This document shows, piece after piece, positions 35,760 through 46,857 of a stretch of 64,000 nt of DNA (positions are counted from its first letter, which is position 1; every line of letters starts with the position of its first letter). Position numbers and translations under genes: made by a program. Source of the stretch: an uncultured Pseudomonadota bacterium. GTDB taxonomy: Bacteria; Myxococcota_A; UBA796; GCA-2862545. A model generated the notes under the pieces. It did not search any database, had not been told where the DNA came from, and saw only the letters and a list, made by a program, of their open reading frames with translations. Where the stretch lies: contig CAIOSP010000001.1 of assembly GCA_903861005.1 (NCBI GenBank), positions 62,001 through 126,000 on the forward strand. The letters are read 5' to 3'.

Positions 35760-36797
35760 ATGTCTGCGTGGGTGGTCCCAGTGCTGCTGTGTGGCGGCAG
35801 CGGCACGCGCCTCTGGCCGCTGTCGCGTCCGGACAGGCCCAAGCAGGTCCTGTCGCTCACCACCGAGCGCACCCTGTTCGCCGAGACCCTCCACCGGCTG
35901 GACGGGTTCGCCCTGGGCACCACCATCGCCATCACCGGCGCGGCCACCGCGGACCTCGTCGCCGCCGAGCTCCCGCCCGACGCCCGCATGATGATCGAGC
36001 CCGAAGGCCGTGGTACCGCCGCCGCCATCGCGCTCGCCGCGTTGGAGGTCGTGGCCGACGACCCCGTCCTGGTCGTGCTCCCCACCGATCACCACGTCGC
36101 CGACCCCGTCGCGTGGCGCGCAGCACTCGACGTCGCGATCCACGCCGCCTCGCAGGATGAGGTGGTGCTGCTGGGCGTGAAGCCCACCCGCCCTGAGACC
36201 GGCTACGGATGGATCCACGCGCCCCAAGGCACCACGCCCGCGCTCCCGATCGTCCGCTTCGTCGAGAAGCCGCCGCTCGCGGTGGCCCAGGGGCTGCTCG
36301 ACGAGGGTGGCTGGTGGTGGAACGCAGGCGTGTTCGTCGTGCGCGCCAAAGTGGCGCTCGCCCTGCTGGAGCTCCACGCGCCCGACGTGCTCGACGCCGC
36401 CAGGCTCGCCCACGCCGAGATCGTGCGCGATGGCTCGCTGCGCCTCGGCGACCGCTTTCGCGCCATCCCCAACATCCCGTTCGATCGCGCGGTCATGGAG
36501 CGCACCACCGCCGCGCGCTGCGTCCCAGTCGACGCCGGCTGGACCGACCTCGGATCGTTTGACGCCTTGTGGCAGACCACCGCGCACGATCCGTCGGACA
36601 ATGCCACCCGCGGCGACGTCCTCCTGCACGACGCCCACGGATGCTACGTGCACGCCACCCACCGCCGCGTCGTCGTCGTCGGCGCACAGGATCTGGTCGT
36701 CATCGAGACGGCCGACGAGATCCTGGTCGTCCCACGCGCCCGCGCCCAAGAGGTCCGCGACGCCGTCGCCCGCCTTGGAGATCCCAAGTGCCGGTGA
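35760..36797 (+). CDS. manC: Mannose-1-phosphate guanylyltransferase
   Basis: 345 residues. The nucleotidyltransferase signature LCGGSGTRLWPLSRPDRPKQ spans about residues 10-29, the metal/nucleotide region is VLPTDHHVAD, and FVEKPPL and WNAGVFV follow. It makes GDP-mannose from mannose-1-phosphate for glycans. It is the short form, without the phosphomannose isomerase domain found in AlgA-type fusions. GGAG lies 5 bases before the ATG. The next gene starts inside its last ten bases, so the two are translationally coupled. Confidence 0.9.
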   Translation: MSAWVVPVLLCGGSGTRLWPLSRPDRPKQVLSLTTERTLFAETLHRLDGFALGTTIAITGAATADLVAAELPPDARMMIEPEGRGTAAAIALAALEVVADDPVLVVLPTDHHVADPVAWRAALDVAIHAASQDEVVLLGVKPTRPETGYGWIHAPQGTTPALPIVRFVEKPPLAVAQGLLDEGGWWWNAGVFVVRAKVALALLELHAPDVLDAARLAHAEIVRDGSLRLGDRFRAIPNIPFDRAVMERTTAARCVPVDAGWTDLGSFDALWQTTAHDPSDNATRGDVLLHDAHGCYVHATHRRVVVVGAQDLVVIETADEILVVPRARAQEVRDAVARLGDPKCR

Positions 36798-37567
36798 TCC
36801 GCCCGCTGCGCTGCCGCGTGGTCGTCCCCTGCCATAACGAGGCCGCGCGCCTCGACTCCGACGCGTTCGACGCCTTCGCCGCCGCCAACCCGCACGTCAC
36901 CTTCCTTCTGGTCGACGACGGCAGCACGGACGACACGCTGGCCGTGCTGTCCGCGCTCGCCACGCGCCGCGCCGCGTCGTTCGAGGTCCTCGCACTCACG
37001 CCCAACCGCGGCAAGGGTGAGGCCGTGCGCGCGGGCCTGCGCCAAGCGCTCAACGCCACCTGCGACGCCGTCGGCTACTGGGACGCCGACCTCGCCACGC
37101 CGCTCAACGCGTTCCCGCTCTTCCACGACCTGCTCCGCGACCGCCCCGAGATCGAGATCGCGATGGGCGCGCGCGTGAAGCTCCTCGGCCGCGACGTCGA
37201 CCGCCCCTGGAACCGCCACGTGTTCGGCCGCGTCGCCGCCACCGCCGCGTCGTCCATCCTGCACTTGCCCGTGTACGACACGCAGTGCGGCGCCAAGCTG
37301 CTTCGCAAGACCGACACCCTCAAGCTCATCCTCAAGCGCCCGTTCCTGAGCCGTTGGGCGTTCGATGTGGAGCTGCTGAAGCGCTGGCTGGTCGCACACG
37401 GCAACCTGGCGGAGGGCGAGGTCGAGCGCCGCATCGTGGAGATCCCGCTCCACTCCTGGCACGACGTCCGTGGCTCCAAGGTCACCGCCGGCGACATGGC
37501 CAAGGCCCCGCTCGACCTGCTCCGCATCTGGTGGGACGGCGGCGCGGTGGACAGCAAGGCCCGCTAG
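36788..37567 (+). CDS. Family 2 glycosyltransferase (polyprenyl/dolichyl-phosphate sugar synthase-like)
   Basis: 259 residues. GT-A motifs: VVVPCHNEAARLD near the start, LLVDDGSTDDT, the catalytic DxD-like WDADLATPL, and DTQCGAKLL, which is typical of dolichyl-phosphate glucosyltransferase (ALG5)-type enzymes. No transmembrane segment. It probably moves a sugar from a nucleotide to a polyprenyl phosphate. GTG 36788 has GGAG 7 bases upstream and overlaps the manC-like stop by 10 bases. Coupling to a GDP-mannose maker suggests GDP-mannose as donor, an inference. Confidence 0.88.
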   Translation: MPVIRPLRCRVVVPCHNEAARLDSDAFDAFAAANPHVTFLLVDDGSTDDTLAVLSALATRRAASFEVLALTPNRGKGEAVRAGLRQALNATCDAVGYWDADLATPLNAFPLFHDLLRDRPEIEIAMGARVKLLGRDVDRPWNRHVFGRVAATAASSILHLPVYDTQCGAKLLRKTDTLKLILKRPFLSRWAFDVELLKRWLVAHGNLAEGEVERRIVEIPLHSWHDVRGSKVTAGDMAKAPLDLLRIWWDGGAVDSKAR

Positions 37568-37623
37568 TGGCCTTCGCCGTCGCGATCGGCTCGCGATAGC
37601 CAGCGCTCGGAGCGCGCTGCGTC

Positions 37624-38187
37624 ATGGCCCACTTCTTCACGAGCGACCTGCACTTCGGACACGCGAACGTCATCCGCTACGCCGGGCGTCCGTTCGCCAG
37701 CGCTGAGGAGATGAACGACGCGCTCGTCGACCGGTGGAACGAGGTCGTCACCGCGCACGACGAGGTCTACGTCGTCGGTGACTTCGCGCTGTGTCGGCGT
37801 GAGGACGCGGTGCGCCACGCGCGACGGCTGAACGGCCAGAAGTTCCTGGTGCGGGGCAACCATGACAAGGGCATGCACCACGAGCTGGAGGCTTGCTTTG
37901 GCTGGGTCAAGGACCTCTACACCGTGAAGGTCCCCGACGCGGACGCGCCGGACGGCGTGCAGCGGATCGTCCTGTGCCACTACGCCATGCGGGTGTGGGA
38001 CATGTCGCACTACGGCGCCTGGCACCTGTACGGCCACAGCCACGGTTCGCTCCCCGACGACCCGTTCGCCCGCTCGATCGACGTGGGCGTGGACTGCTGG
38101 GACTACAGCCCCGTGTCCTACGAGCAGGTGAAGGCGCGCATGGCGCTCAAGCAGTACCGGCCGGTCGACCACCACGCGGACCGGTAG
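37624..38187 (+). CDS. Small metallophosphoesterase
   Basis: 187 residues. Calcineurin-like motifs in order: FTSDLHFGHANVI (Asp, His), VVGDFAL, VRGNHDKG, CHYAM and GHSHGSLPD. This short cytoplasmic form is common in bacteria and phages; the substrate is unknown. A GGAG sequence lies about 12 bases before the ATG, a loose spacing. It follows the glycosyltransferase gene by 56 bases on the same strand. Confidence 0.88.
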   Translation: MAHFFTSDLHFGHANVIRYAGRPFASAEEMNDALVDRWNEVVTAHDEVYVVGDFALCRREDAVRHARRLNGQKFLVRGNHDKGMHHELEACFGWVKDLYTVKVPDADAPDGVQRIVLCHYAMRVWDMSHYGAWHLYGHSHGSLPDDPFARSIDVGVDCWDYSPVSYEQVKARMALKQYRPVDHHADR

Positions 38188-38261
38188 GCGGCGCGCTCGC
38201 GGGGATGCCCAAGATCGGATAGGACAACGGGTCCCGCCGATTCGTTGCATCCGGAGCCGTC

Positions 38262-39608
38262 ATGAGCATGCAGAAGGTCCACGTCGTCTCGCTTGGCTGT
38301 CCCAAGGCCCGCGTCGACACGGAGGTCATGGTCGGCCTGATGAAGCGCGCCGACTTCGAGCTCACCGACGACCCGTCCGAGGCCGACGCGATCGTCGTGA
38401 ACACCTGCAGCTTCCTGGAGTCTGCGGTCAACGAGTCGATCGAGACCATCCTGGAGATGGCGCGCATCAAGGGCAAGAGCCCCAAGAAGCTCGTCGTCAC
38501 CGGCTGCCTGCCCTCTCGCTACGGGCAGGAGCTGGTCGACGGCATGCCTGAGGTCGACACCTTCCTCGGCACGTCGGACCTGCACCGCATCGCGGACGCC
38601 ATCACCGGCAAGCTGCCGGACCGCGCCTACATCCGCCAGGGCTACTCGCACCTCTACGAAGACGTGGAGGACGCGCGCATCACCACCACGCGCGGCTCCA
38701 GTGCCTTCCTCAAGCTGGGCGAAGGTTGCAACCGCACCTGCACGTTCTGCATCATCCCGCAGATCCGCGGCAAGCAGCGTTCGCGCCCCGTGCAGACGGT
38801 GGTGGAAGAGGCCAAGCGCCTGGCCGGTCAGGGCATCCAGGAGCTGGTGCTCGTGGCGCAGGATCTCACCAGCTACGGCACGGACCTCGGCGACAAGCGC
38901 AGCCTCGTGAAGCTGATCGACGACCTGGAGAAGGTCGACGGCATCCGCTGGATCCGGATGATGTACGCCTACCCGTGGAACTTCACCGACGAGCTGATCG
39001 ACCGCCTGGGCTCAGGCGGCAAGCTCGTACGCTACGTAGACATGCCGCTGCAGCACATCCACGAGCGCGTGCTCACCGACATGCGCCGCAGCATCCAGCG
39101 CGACGCGCAGGCCCGCCTGCTCGAGCGCCTGCGCGCGGTCGACGGCATGGTCCTGCGCACCACGTTCATCACCGGCTTCCCGGGCGAGACGGACGAGGAG
39201 TTCCAGGCGCTCTACGACTGGGCCCAGCAGATCCGCTTCGACCGCCTCGGCGTGTTCGCCTACAGCCAGGAGGCCGGCACCCCCGCGGGCGAACGCAAGG
39301 ATCAGGTGCCTGAGAAGATCCGCGCCCAGCGCCGCGACGCCCTGCTCGCTGCGCAGCAGAAGATCCACCGCGAGAAGATGAGCGCGATGGTCGGCGAGGA
39401 GATCGAGGTCCTGATCGACGGCACCAGCGAGGAGCACGAGCTGGTCTTCGAGGGCCGCTACTACGGCCAGGCGCCCGAGATCGACGGCACCGTCATCCTG
39501 TCGATCGACGACCCCGAGATCGAGGTCCGCCCTGGTCAGTTCGTGCGCGCGCGCGTCACGTCGCACGCCGACTACGACCTGGCGGCGGACGTCCTAGGCG
39601 TCATCTAG
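38262..39608 (+). CDS. rimO: Ribosomal protein uS12 methylthiotransferase
   Basis: 448 residues. An N-terminal UPF0004 domain holds Cys13 (SLGCPKARVD), Cys49 (VNTCSFLE) and Cys82 (VTGCLPSRYG) for one iron-sulphur cluster. The radical-SAM cluster is Cys156, Cys160 and Cys163 (CNRTCTFC), and a TRAM domain ends the protein. It methylthiolates Asp of ribosomal protein S12. The SLGCPK opening and the sequence around ERLRAVDGMVLRTTFITGFPGET fit RimO rather than MiaB. It converges on the short MYXO-CTERM-like gene with a 6-base gap. Confidence 0.95.
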   Translation: MSMQKVHVVSLGCPKARVDTEVMVGLMKRADFELTDDPSEADAIVVNTCSFLESAVNESIETILEMARIKGKSPKKLVVTGCLPSRYGQELVDGMPEVDTFLGTSDLHRIADAITGKLPDRAYIRQGYSHLYEDVEDARITTTRGSSAFLKLGEGCNRTCTFCIIPQIRGKQRSRPVQTVVEEAKRLAGQGIQELVLVAQDLTSYGTDLGDKRSLVKLIDDLEKVDGIRWIRMMYAYPWNFTDELIDRLGSGGKLVRYVDMPLQHIHERVLTDMRRSIQRDAQARLLERLRAVDGMVLRTTFITGFPGETDEEFQALYDWAQQIRFDRLGVFAYSQEAGTPAGERKDQVPEKIRAQRRDALLAAQQKIHREKMSAMVGEEIEVLIDGTSEEHELVFEGRYYGQAPEIDGTVILSIDDPEIEVRPGQFVRARVTSHADYDLAADVLGVI

Positions 39609-39614
39609 CTCCGA

Positions 39615-39866
39615 TCAGCGCCGCCGACGCCGCCACGCGAGCAGCCCCAGCGCGACCGCGCCAAGGCCCGCGTCCGGCGACATCGCGCAGCCCTTCTCGG
39701 GCGGGTTCGGGTCGACGACCTCGTTGCAGTCCTCGTCGAGCATGAAGCCGTCCTTCACACACTGGTGGCCGCGGCAGTACTCGCCGTGCTTGCCGGGTCC
39801 ACAGACGGGCGGCGGGCCGACGTCGGCCTCGGCCGTGGCCAGGAGCGCGGTCAACAGGACGAACAT
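39615..39866 (-). CDS. Short exported protein with MYXO-CTERM-like tail
   Basis: 83 residues. Short signal peptide MFVLLTALLATAEA, a Cys-containing middle (VCGPGKHGEYCRGHQC, then DEDCNE), and a tail GCAMSPDAGLGAVALGLLAWRRRRR: Cys, a hydrophobic helix and an Arg cluster. That is the tripartite pattern of the MYXO-CTERM surface-sorting signal. GGAGG lies 5 bases before the ATG at 39866. Probably exported and then processed at the tail; role unknown. Confidence 0.75.
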   Translation of the reverse strand: MFVLLTALLATAEADVGPPPVCGPGKHGEYCRGHQCVKDGFMLDEDCNEVVDPNPPEKGCAMSPDAGLGAVALGLLAWRRRRR

Positions 39867-39968
39867 GGGCACCTCCGAAGGGCACCGTAGCACCGAACGA
39901 GGACACCGCGCGACGGCTCACGTTGGCCGCGCGCAGTCATCCATGCTGCGCGCCGACCAGGGGCCGCC

Positions 39969-40187
39969 TTACTTGTGGCGGAAGACGATGCGACCCTTCG
40001 ACAGGTCGTACGGGCTCACCGCGACCGTCACCCGGTCGCCGAGCACCACGCGGATGTGGAAGCGGCGCAGCTTGCCAGCCAGGTGCGCGTGCACCTCGGT
40101 GTTGGCTTCGGTTTCGACGAGGAAATTCCCGCCCGGGAACACCTCCTTGATCACGCCCTCGATCTCGATCAGATCCTCAGCAGCCAC
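39969..40187 (-). CDS. infA: Translation initiation factor IF-1
   Basis: 72 residues, the usual length. An S1/OB fold with family blocks EDLIEIEGVIKEVFPGGNFLVE, VHAHLAGKLRRFHIRVVLGD and VAVSPYDLSKGRIVFRHK. It binds the 30S A site during initiation. The start is GTG 40187 with GGAGG 6 bases upstream; the protein begins AAEDLIE as IF-1 should. It is on the same strand as tgt, 81 bases downstream of that gene's stop. Confidence 0.96.
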   Translation of the reverse strand: MAAEDLIEIEGVIKEVFPGGNFLVETEANTEVHAHLAGKLRRFHIRVVLGDRVTVAVSPYDLSKGRIVFRHK

Positions 40188-40268
40188 TAAGCGCCTCCAT
40201 AGACGACGGCACGCGGGGTAACGCCGATCGGACCCCTACGCCAACCGGAGGGTCCCGGAATTGGCGCT

Positions 40269-41456
40269 TCAACCGCCGCTGCGTGAGCGTCGGGGCGGCT
40301 GTTGAGTCCGTCCGCCCGACTTTCCCTGGCCCTCGCCCTCGGGGTTCTCGGGCTCGCCTTCGTCATCCAGATCGCGGACCGACTTGCGGAAGGACTCGAA
40401 GGTCCCGTCCAGGATGCTGGCGCGCATGGTGCCCATGAATTGGTGGAACCAGGCGATGTTGTGCACGGCCGCCAGCGTGGCGCCCAGCACCTCGCCCACC
40501 CGGAACAGGTGGTGCAGGTAGGCGCGCGTGTAGGTCTGGCAGGTGGAGCAGGTGCACTTCTCGTCCACCGGGCGCATGTCCTTGCGGTAGCGCTTGTCGG
40601 TGACGCGCATGCGGCCGTGCCACGACCACATCACGCCGGACCGGGCGTGGCGGGTCTGGATCACGCAGTCGAACATGTCGATGCCGCGTGCCACACCCTC
40701 GACCAGGTCGAGCGGGCGACCGACGCCCATCAGGTACCGGGCGTGGTTCCAGGGCATGTGCGGCGTGGTGACGTCGAGCACGTCGCACATCTTCTGGTGG
40801 CCCTCACCCACCGACAGGCCGCCGACCGCGTAGCCATCGAACCCGATGTCCGCGATCTCCTCGGCGCTGCGCTTGCGCAGGTCGGCCCAGAAGCCGCCCT
40901 GGACAATGCCGAACAGGCTCTGGTCCGTGCGACCGTGCGCCACCTTGCTGCGCGCCTCCCACCGGGTGGTGCGGGCCACGCTGGCCTCGACGTACTTGCG
41001 GTCCTGGCCGAACGCGACGCACTCGTCGAACACCATGGCGATGTCGGCGCCCAGCTTCTGCTGGATCTCCATCGACACCTCGGGCGACAGGAAGGTCCGC
41101 TGCCCGTCCACCTCGTAGGCGAACGTGACGCCGTCCTCGGTGACGTCCTTCTCCAGGCTGAAGACCTGGAACCCGCCCGAGTCCGTGAGCAGCGGGAGCT
41201 CCGTGCCCATGAACCGGTGCAGGCCGCCGTGGCGGGCCACGAGGTCCTCACCCGGCCGCTGATGCAGGTGGTAGGTGTTGGCCAGCATGATCTGCGTGCC
41301 GGTGCCGTGCATGAGGTCCATGTGGACCCCGCGCACCGCGCCCTGCGTGCCGACCGGCATCCACACCGGGGTCTGGACCGTGCCGCGCGCCAGCTTGAGC
41401 GTCGTCGCCCGAGCCTGACCCACTGCGCCATCGATGGAGAAGGGAATGCTTCGCAT
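40269..41456 (-). CDS. tgt: tRNA-guanine transglycosylase
   Basis: 395 residues. It exchanges guanine-34 of certain tRNAs for the queuosine precursor. Asp92 (LLTDSGGFQV) and the nucleophile Asp263 (MFDCVIQTRHARSG) are present; this second block usually reads DCV-MPTR-like, and here the Pro is Gln. Zinc ligands Cys301, Cys303, Cys306 and His332 match the C-x-C-x2-C-x25-H pattern. A 30-residue Gly/Arg/Glu-rich tail is added. The ATG 41456 has no strong SD. It lies upstream of infA on the same strand. Confidence 0.95.
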   Translation of the reverse strand: MRSIPFSIDGAVGQARATTLKLARGTVQTPVWMPVGTQGAVRGVHMDLMHGTGTQIMLANTYHLHQRPGEDLVARHGGLHRFMGTELPLLTDSGGFQVFSLEKDVTEDGVTFAYEVDGQRTFLSPEVSMEIQQKLGADIAMVFDECVAFGQDRKYVEASVARTTRWEARSKVAHGRTDQSLFGIVQGGFWADLRKRSAEEIADIGFDGYAVGGLSVGEGHQKMCDVLDVTTPHMPWNHARYLMGVGRPLDLVEGVARGIDMFDCVIQTRHARSGVMWSWHGRMRVTDKRYRKDMRPVDEKCTCSTCQTYTRAYLHHLFRVGEVLGATLAAVHNIAWFHQFMGTMRASILDGTFESFRKSVRDLDDEGEPENPEGEGQGKSGGRTQQPPRRSRSGG

Positions 41457-41546
41457 GGCGGCCCGATTAGCGCGGGTTGAGCGTTCGCGCCGCTGTCCGC
41501 CTGCGGGTGGAGGCGGGTCGACGCCCGATCCGGTGATCTGCGACCG

Positions 41547-42545
41547 CTACGGGCAGTCCAGGACGAAGGTAATCGAGCCCTGGCTGCCGCCCTGGAGCTG
41601 GCCCGTCGCCAGCGTGGCGCCGTCGCCCACCCGCACCACCTCGTAGGTGGCCGTGTCGTTGCGCCCGGTCCAGCCGTCGCCCGCGGAGTCCAGCTGGAAG
41701 AAGCGGTAGTCGCCGTCGGTGAGCGTGAGCGGCGTCGCCTCGGTCGTGGCCGCCGTTTGGAAGCTGCCCGAGGCCATCTCCTGAATCGGCCGCCCCTCGT
41801 AGGACTCCAGCCGCCAGCCGACCTCGGCCGGGAACAGGCCGGTGTAGATCCGGACTTCGACCCGGCACTGTCCCCCGTTCAGCCACACGTTCTGCTTGGG
41901 CGGCGTGAACGCGCTGCCCACCTTGGGGTGGAAGCAGAACGACTCACCGCCGACGTAGTCGCCGCCCTCCCACTCCGCGAGCTTGAGCTGGCGCTGGAGG
42001 TTGAAAACGATCCCGCGGCTGCCGCCGTCGCCGAACGCGTCCTGCACCACGAGGCAGCTCTCCTCGTCGCCGTTGACCTGCACCTCCTGGAAGTACCCGT
42101 CCCCCGCGGACCGGAAGTTCCCGAGCGCCGCGGTCGCGCCGTCCGCGGTCTGCAGCGCCCAGTCAATGTCCTCGTAGAACACGTCAGCCTGCACGCCGAT
42201 CCAGACCGACTCGGCGCAGGCGTTGGTGGCGTCACCCGGACACGGGTCGGACGTGTCACAGAGCCCGTCCGCGTCCTCATCCACGTCGGTCACGCCCGGG
42301 CACAGGTCGCAGGCGTCGGGAACACCGTCGGCGTCCACGTCTTCGGCGTCGCTGCCGGTGGCGCACAGGTCGTCTGGCGCACACACGCCGTCCTCATCCG
42401 CGTCGTCCTCCGGGTCCGCCGGGCACGGGTCGTCCTCGTCGCAGCTCCCGTCTCCGTCTGAGTCGTCGCAGGCGAACGGGTCGACCGGCGGACGCACGAT
42501 GCACGCCGACCCGAAGAGCGCGAGCCCCAGCCAGCGCCGCCTCAT
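41547..42545 (-). CDS. Asp-rich lipoprotein with TSP3-like calcium loops
   Basis: 332 residues. Lipoprotein signal MRRRWLGLALFGSAC. Residues 20-110 are a string of Cys/Pro/Asp loops (DSDGDGSCDEDDPCP, DVDADGVPDACDLCP, DEDADGLCDTSDPCP), TSP3-like calcium repeats. A C-terminal region of about 200 residues is beta-rich, with LDSAGDGWTGRND and a final Cys; I do not recognise it. Its ATG overlaps the preceding gene's stop as ATGA, so the two are coupled and probably co-transcribed. Confidence 0.78.
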   Translation of the reverse strand: MRRRWLGLALFGSACIVRPPVDPFACDDSDGDGSCDEDDPCPADPEDDADEDGVCAPDDLCATGSDAEDVDADGVPDACDLCPGVTDVDEDADGLCDTSDPCPGDATNACAESVWIGVQADVFYEDIDWALQTADGATAALGNFRSAGDGYFQEVQVNGDEESCLVVQDAFGDGGSRGIVFNLQRQLKLAEWEGGDYVGGESFCFHPKVGSAFTPPKQNVWLNGGQCRVEVRIYTGLFPAEVGWRLESYEGRPIQEMASGSFQTAATTEATPLTLTDGDYRFFQLDSAGDGWTGRNDTATYEVVRVGDGATLATGQLQGGSQGSITFVLDCP

Positions 42546-43417
42546 GGCGTGCGCTCCGGAAAGCGGGCGACGTGCAGCGGGTCAGCGATCCGGAACATGC
42601 GGCCCTCCTCGTTGGTGATGAGCACACCGCCGCCATCCCACGCGACGCCCTCACACTGACGCATCACACCCTGGTTGAAGTCGACGCGGTGGACCAGCTG
42701 CCCGAGCCAGCTCTTGCCATCGGCGGGGCGCTCGAACACGAACAGCGCATGGTAGCTCAGCAGCGCCAGATAGCGGCCCGTTGGGTCAAGGTCCGCGCCC
42801 GTCGCGCTGCCTCCGTAATGGTTGGGGTCGCCGCCCAAGTCGAAGTCCTGCACGCGCTCCAGGGCCACGTCGCCGCTGAGTGCGGGAAACCGGTACAGCA
42901 CGGTCTTGAGGTCGCTGCGGTGCTTGGTCAGCAGCCAGAGCGTGCCGTCCGCCCAGAACAGTGACTCCGCGTCATAGTTCCGGGACGCCGGATCCGGGAA
43001 CCCGCGCTGCTCCGGGTAGGACACGTGGATCAACGCGTCCGCGCGCCCCCCGCCGGTGCCTGCTGGATCCGGCTCCGGCAGGCCGTAGACCGTGAGGTCG
43101 CGGCGGTCGTTCCCGTTGTTGCCCGTGTCGGCGATCCACAGCCGACCCGGCTCGCCCACGGCGATGTCCTCCCAGTCCACGTTCTTGGCGCCCTCGACCG
43201 CCACCTCACGCACCAGGGCGCCGTTTGACCGCACCGCAAAAATGCGCGGGGCATCGCCAGAGTCGTTGTGAGTCCAGAACACCCCGGGCCATGCCCGACT
43301 CTCGACCAGCCCGCTGGACTCGTCGATCCGAGCGTCGAGCTGGCCTGTCGCCGCCGCCGGCGCGGCGTGAGCACACCCCGCGAGCCCCATCATGAGCAGC
43401 CGCAGCGCGCAGTCCAA
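42542..43417 (-). CDS. Putative lipoprotein with beta-propeller-like repeats
   Basis: 291 residues from TTG 43417, chosen because GGAGG lies 5 bases upstream and the next 14 residues then give a lipoprotein signal (lipobox LAGC). The body has repeated strands and Asp-rich turns: SGLVESRAWPGVFWTHNDSGD, IAVGEPGRLWIADTGNNGNDRRD, YDAESLFWADGTLWLLTK. These resemble the propeller of PE-PGRS/esterase-like secreted proteins, but no family is certain. Translationally coupled to the calcium-loop lipoprotein that follows. Divergent from the 45-residue lipoprotein gene. Confidence 0.75.
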   Translation of the reverse strand: MDCALRLLMMGLAGCAHAAPAAATGQLDARIDESSGLVESRAWPGVFWTHNDSGDAPRIFAVRSNGALVREVAVEGAKNVDWEDIAVGEPGRLWIADTGNNGNDRRDLTVYGLPEPDPAGTGGGRADALIHVSYPEQRGFPDPASRNYDAESLFWADGTLWLLTKHRSDLKTVLYRFPALSGDVALERVQDFDLGGDPNHYGGSATGADLDPTGRYLALLSYHALFVFERPADGKSWLGQLVHRVDFNQGVMRQCEGVAWDGGGVLITNEEGRMFRIADPLHVARFPERTP

Positions 43418-43500
43418 CAGCCCCTCCGCAGCCCCTGGCCGTAGCCGCTCCTCGGTCGGAATGCACCGGCCAGCGGCCAAAACACAACTGTCAGTGCGAA

Positions 43501-43577
43501 TTTTGCATGGCCAACCCGATCACAGTCTGCTAAGGTCGGCCGCGTGCCATGATCTACGGGCACAATTAGGAGACGAC
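43501..43577 (+). promoter_or_regulatory. AT-rich promoter-like leader of the 45-residue lipoprotein
   Basis: The stretch from about 43481 to 43540 is unusually AT-rich for this genome (AACACAACTGTC, then GCGAATTTTGCATGG, then TGCTAAGGT). TTGCAT at 43503 and an extended -10-like TGCTAAGGT ending near 43536 are candidate elements but their spacing is 22, so the promoter is not resolved. SD TAGGAG lies 5-7 bases before the ATG at 43578. Confidence 0.35.
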
Positions 43578-43715
43578 ATGTCCACCAGCCTTCGCAGCCT
43601 GATCAACCTCCGCGTTGCCGCCCTCCTGGCGGCCGTTGCCATCGCCGCCACCGCTTGCGGCACCAAGGACGACTCGGGCGACACCGACGCGGCCGACACC
43701 GACGTCGCCGCGTGA
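43578..43715 (+). CDS. Very small TD-rich lipoprotein (45 residues)
   Basis: 45 residues: MSTSLRSLINLRVAALLAA then a hydrophobic run to the lipobox ATAC (Cys26 region), leaving a mature peptide of about 19 residues, GTKDDSGDTDAADTDVAA. It has a good SD (TAGGAG) and its own strong terminator, so it is a monocistronic unit. A lipid-anchored acidic peptide this short could only act by charge, calcium binding or contact. The TD run is the same tether seen in larger lipoproteins here, so it may be a remnant or a stand-alone tether. Confidence 0.75.
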   Translation: MSTSLRSLINLRVAALLAAVAIAATACGTKDDSGDTDAADTDVAA

Positions 43716-43764
43716 TTCAGGCTCCGTGAGGGTTCGCTCTCGCGGCTGTTGGAATCGCAGTACA

Positions 43765-43808
43765 ACAACCCCCGTGCAGCTTCGGCTTCACGGGGGTTGT
43801 CTGTTTTG
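43765..43808 (+). terminator. Strong Rho-independent terminator
   Basis: Twelve perfect pairs (ACAACCCCCGTG at 43765-43776 with CACGGGGGTTGT at 43789-43800). The loop itself folds as AGC-TTCG-GCT with a UUCG tetraloop. CTGTTTTG follows. It ends the transcript of the 45-residue lipoprotein and isolates clpB. Confidence 0.9.
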
Positions 43809-43915
43809 TGGGTCTGACGCTGGGCCCTTCCCCCTCCCCAGTTCGTGGCTAATCTTGGTGCATCAACGGCATCCGGCGCGCCTCCTGCGCCACGAGATGC
43901 CAGGAGCACCCATCC

Positions 43916-46513
<2,598 letters not shown>

Positions 46514-46522
46514 GACCCTGGT

Positions 46523-46556
46523 CCGACCTCGTCCGCGTTTTAGGTGGACGGGTCGG
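46523..46556 (+). terminator. Hairpin after clpB
   Basis: CCGACC (46523-46528), one bulged T, CGTCC (46530-46534) pairs with GGACG and GGTCGG (46546-46556): 11 bp with an 11-base loop. No T-run follows. Probable 3' end of the clpB message. Confidence 0.45.
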
Positions 46557-46828
46557 CCAGAACACGCCCGTCGACATGAATGTCAAGCATGACGATTCGT
46601 CCCACGGAAACTACGTTCTAGTCGCATTCTGACCCAACTCGTAGAACCAAACTGGATCCGCAAGGCGAGCCGTCAATAGGCCGCGGCCTAACTGCGTAAA
46701 AACAAATTCGAGACTGGCTCACGTTAAACTTTCGCGGCTGGCATAGCGTCGGTAAAAACTACACTTTAAGCTCGTGAGTCAACGCGCACCGGCCACGTCA
46801 CGCACCTCGAATTCGCGTGATGCTACGT

Positions 46829-46857
46829 TTGACGCCGGTTGTTTGCGTGTGTACGAA
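46829..46857 (+). promoter_or_regulatory. Sigma-70-like promoter
   Basis: TTGACG (46829-46834, 5 of 6 bases of the -35 consensus), a 17-base spacer, then TACGAA (46852-46857, 3 of 6 of the -10 consensus). Transcription would begin near 46863, 30 bases before the ATG at 46893. It lies at the end of the AT-rich intergenic block. Confidence 0.45.

Noticed and set aside
43801-43915. Heat-shock (sigma-32 or CIRCE) control of clpB
   Set aside because: No CTTGAA/CCCCAT pair at proper spacing and no CIRCE inverted repeat found between the terminator and the start.
46741-46790. Second sigma-54 promoter (CTGGCATAGC)
   Set aside because: The -24-like TGGCA is not followed by TTGC at the required spacing.
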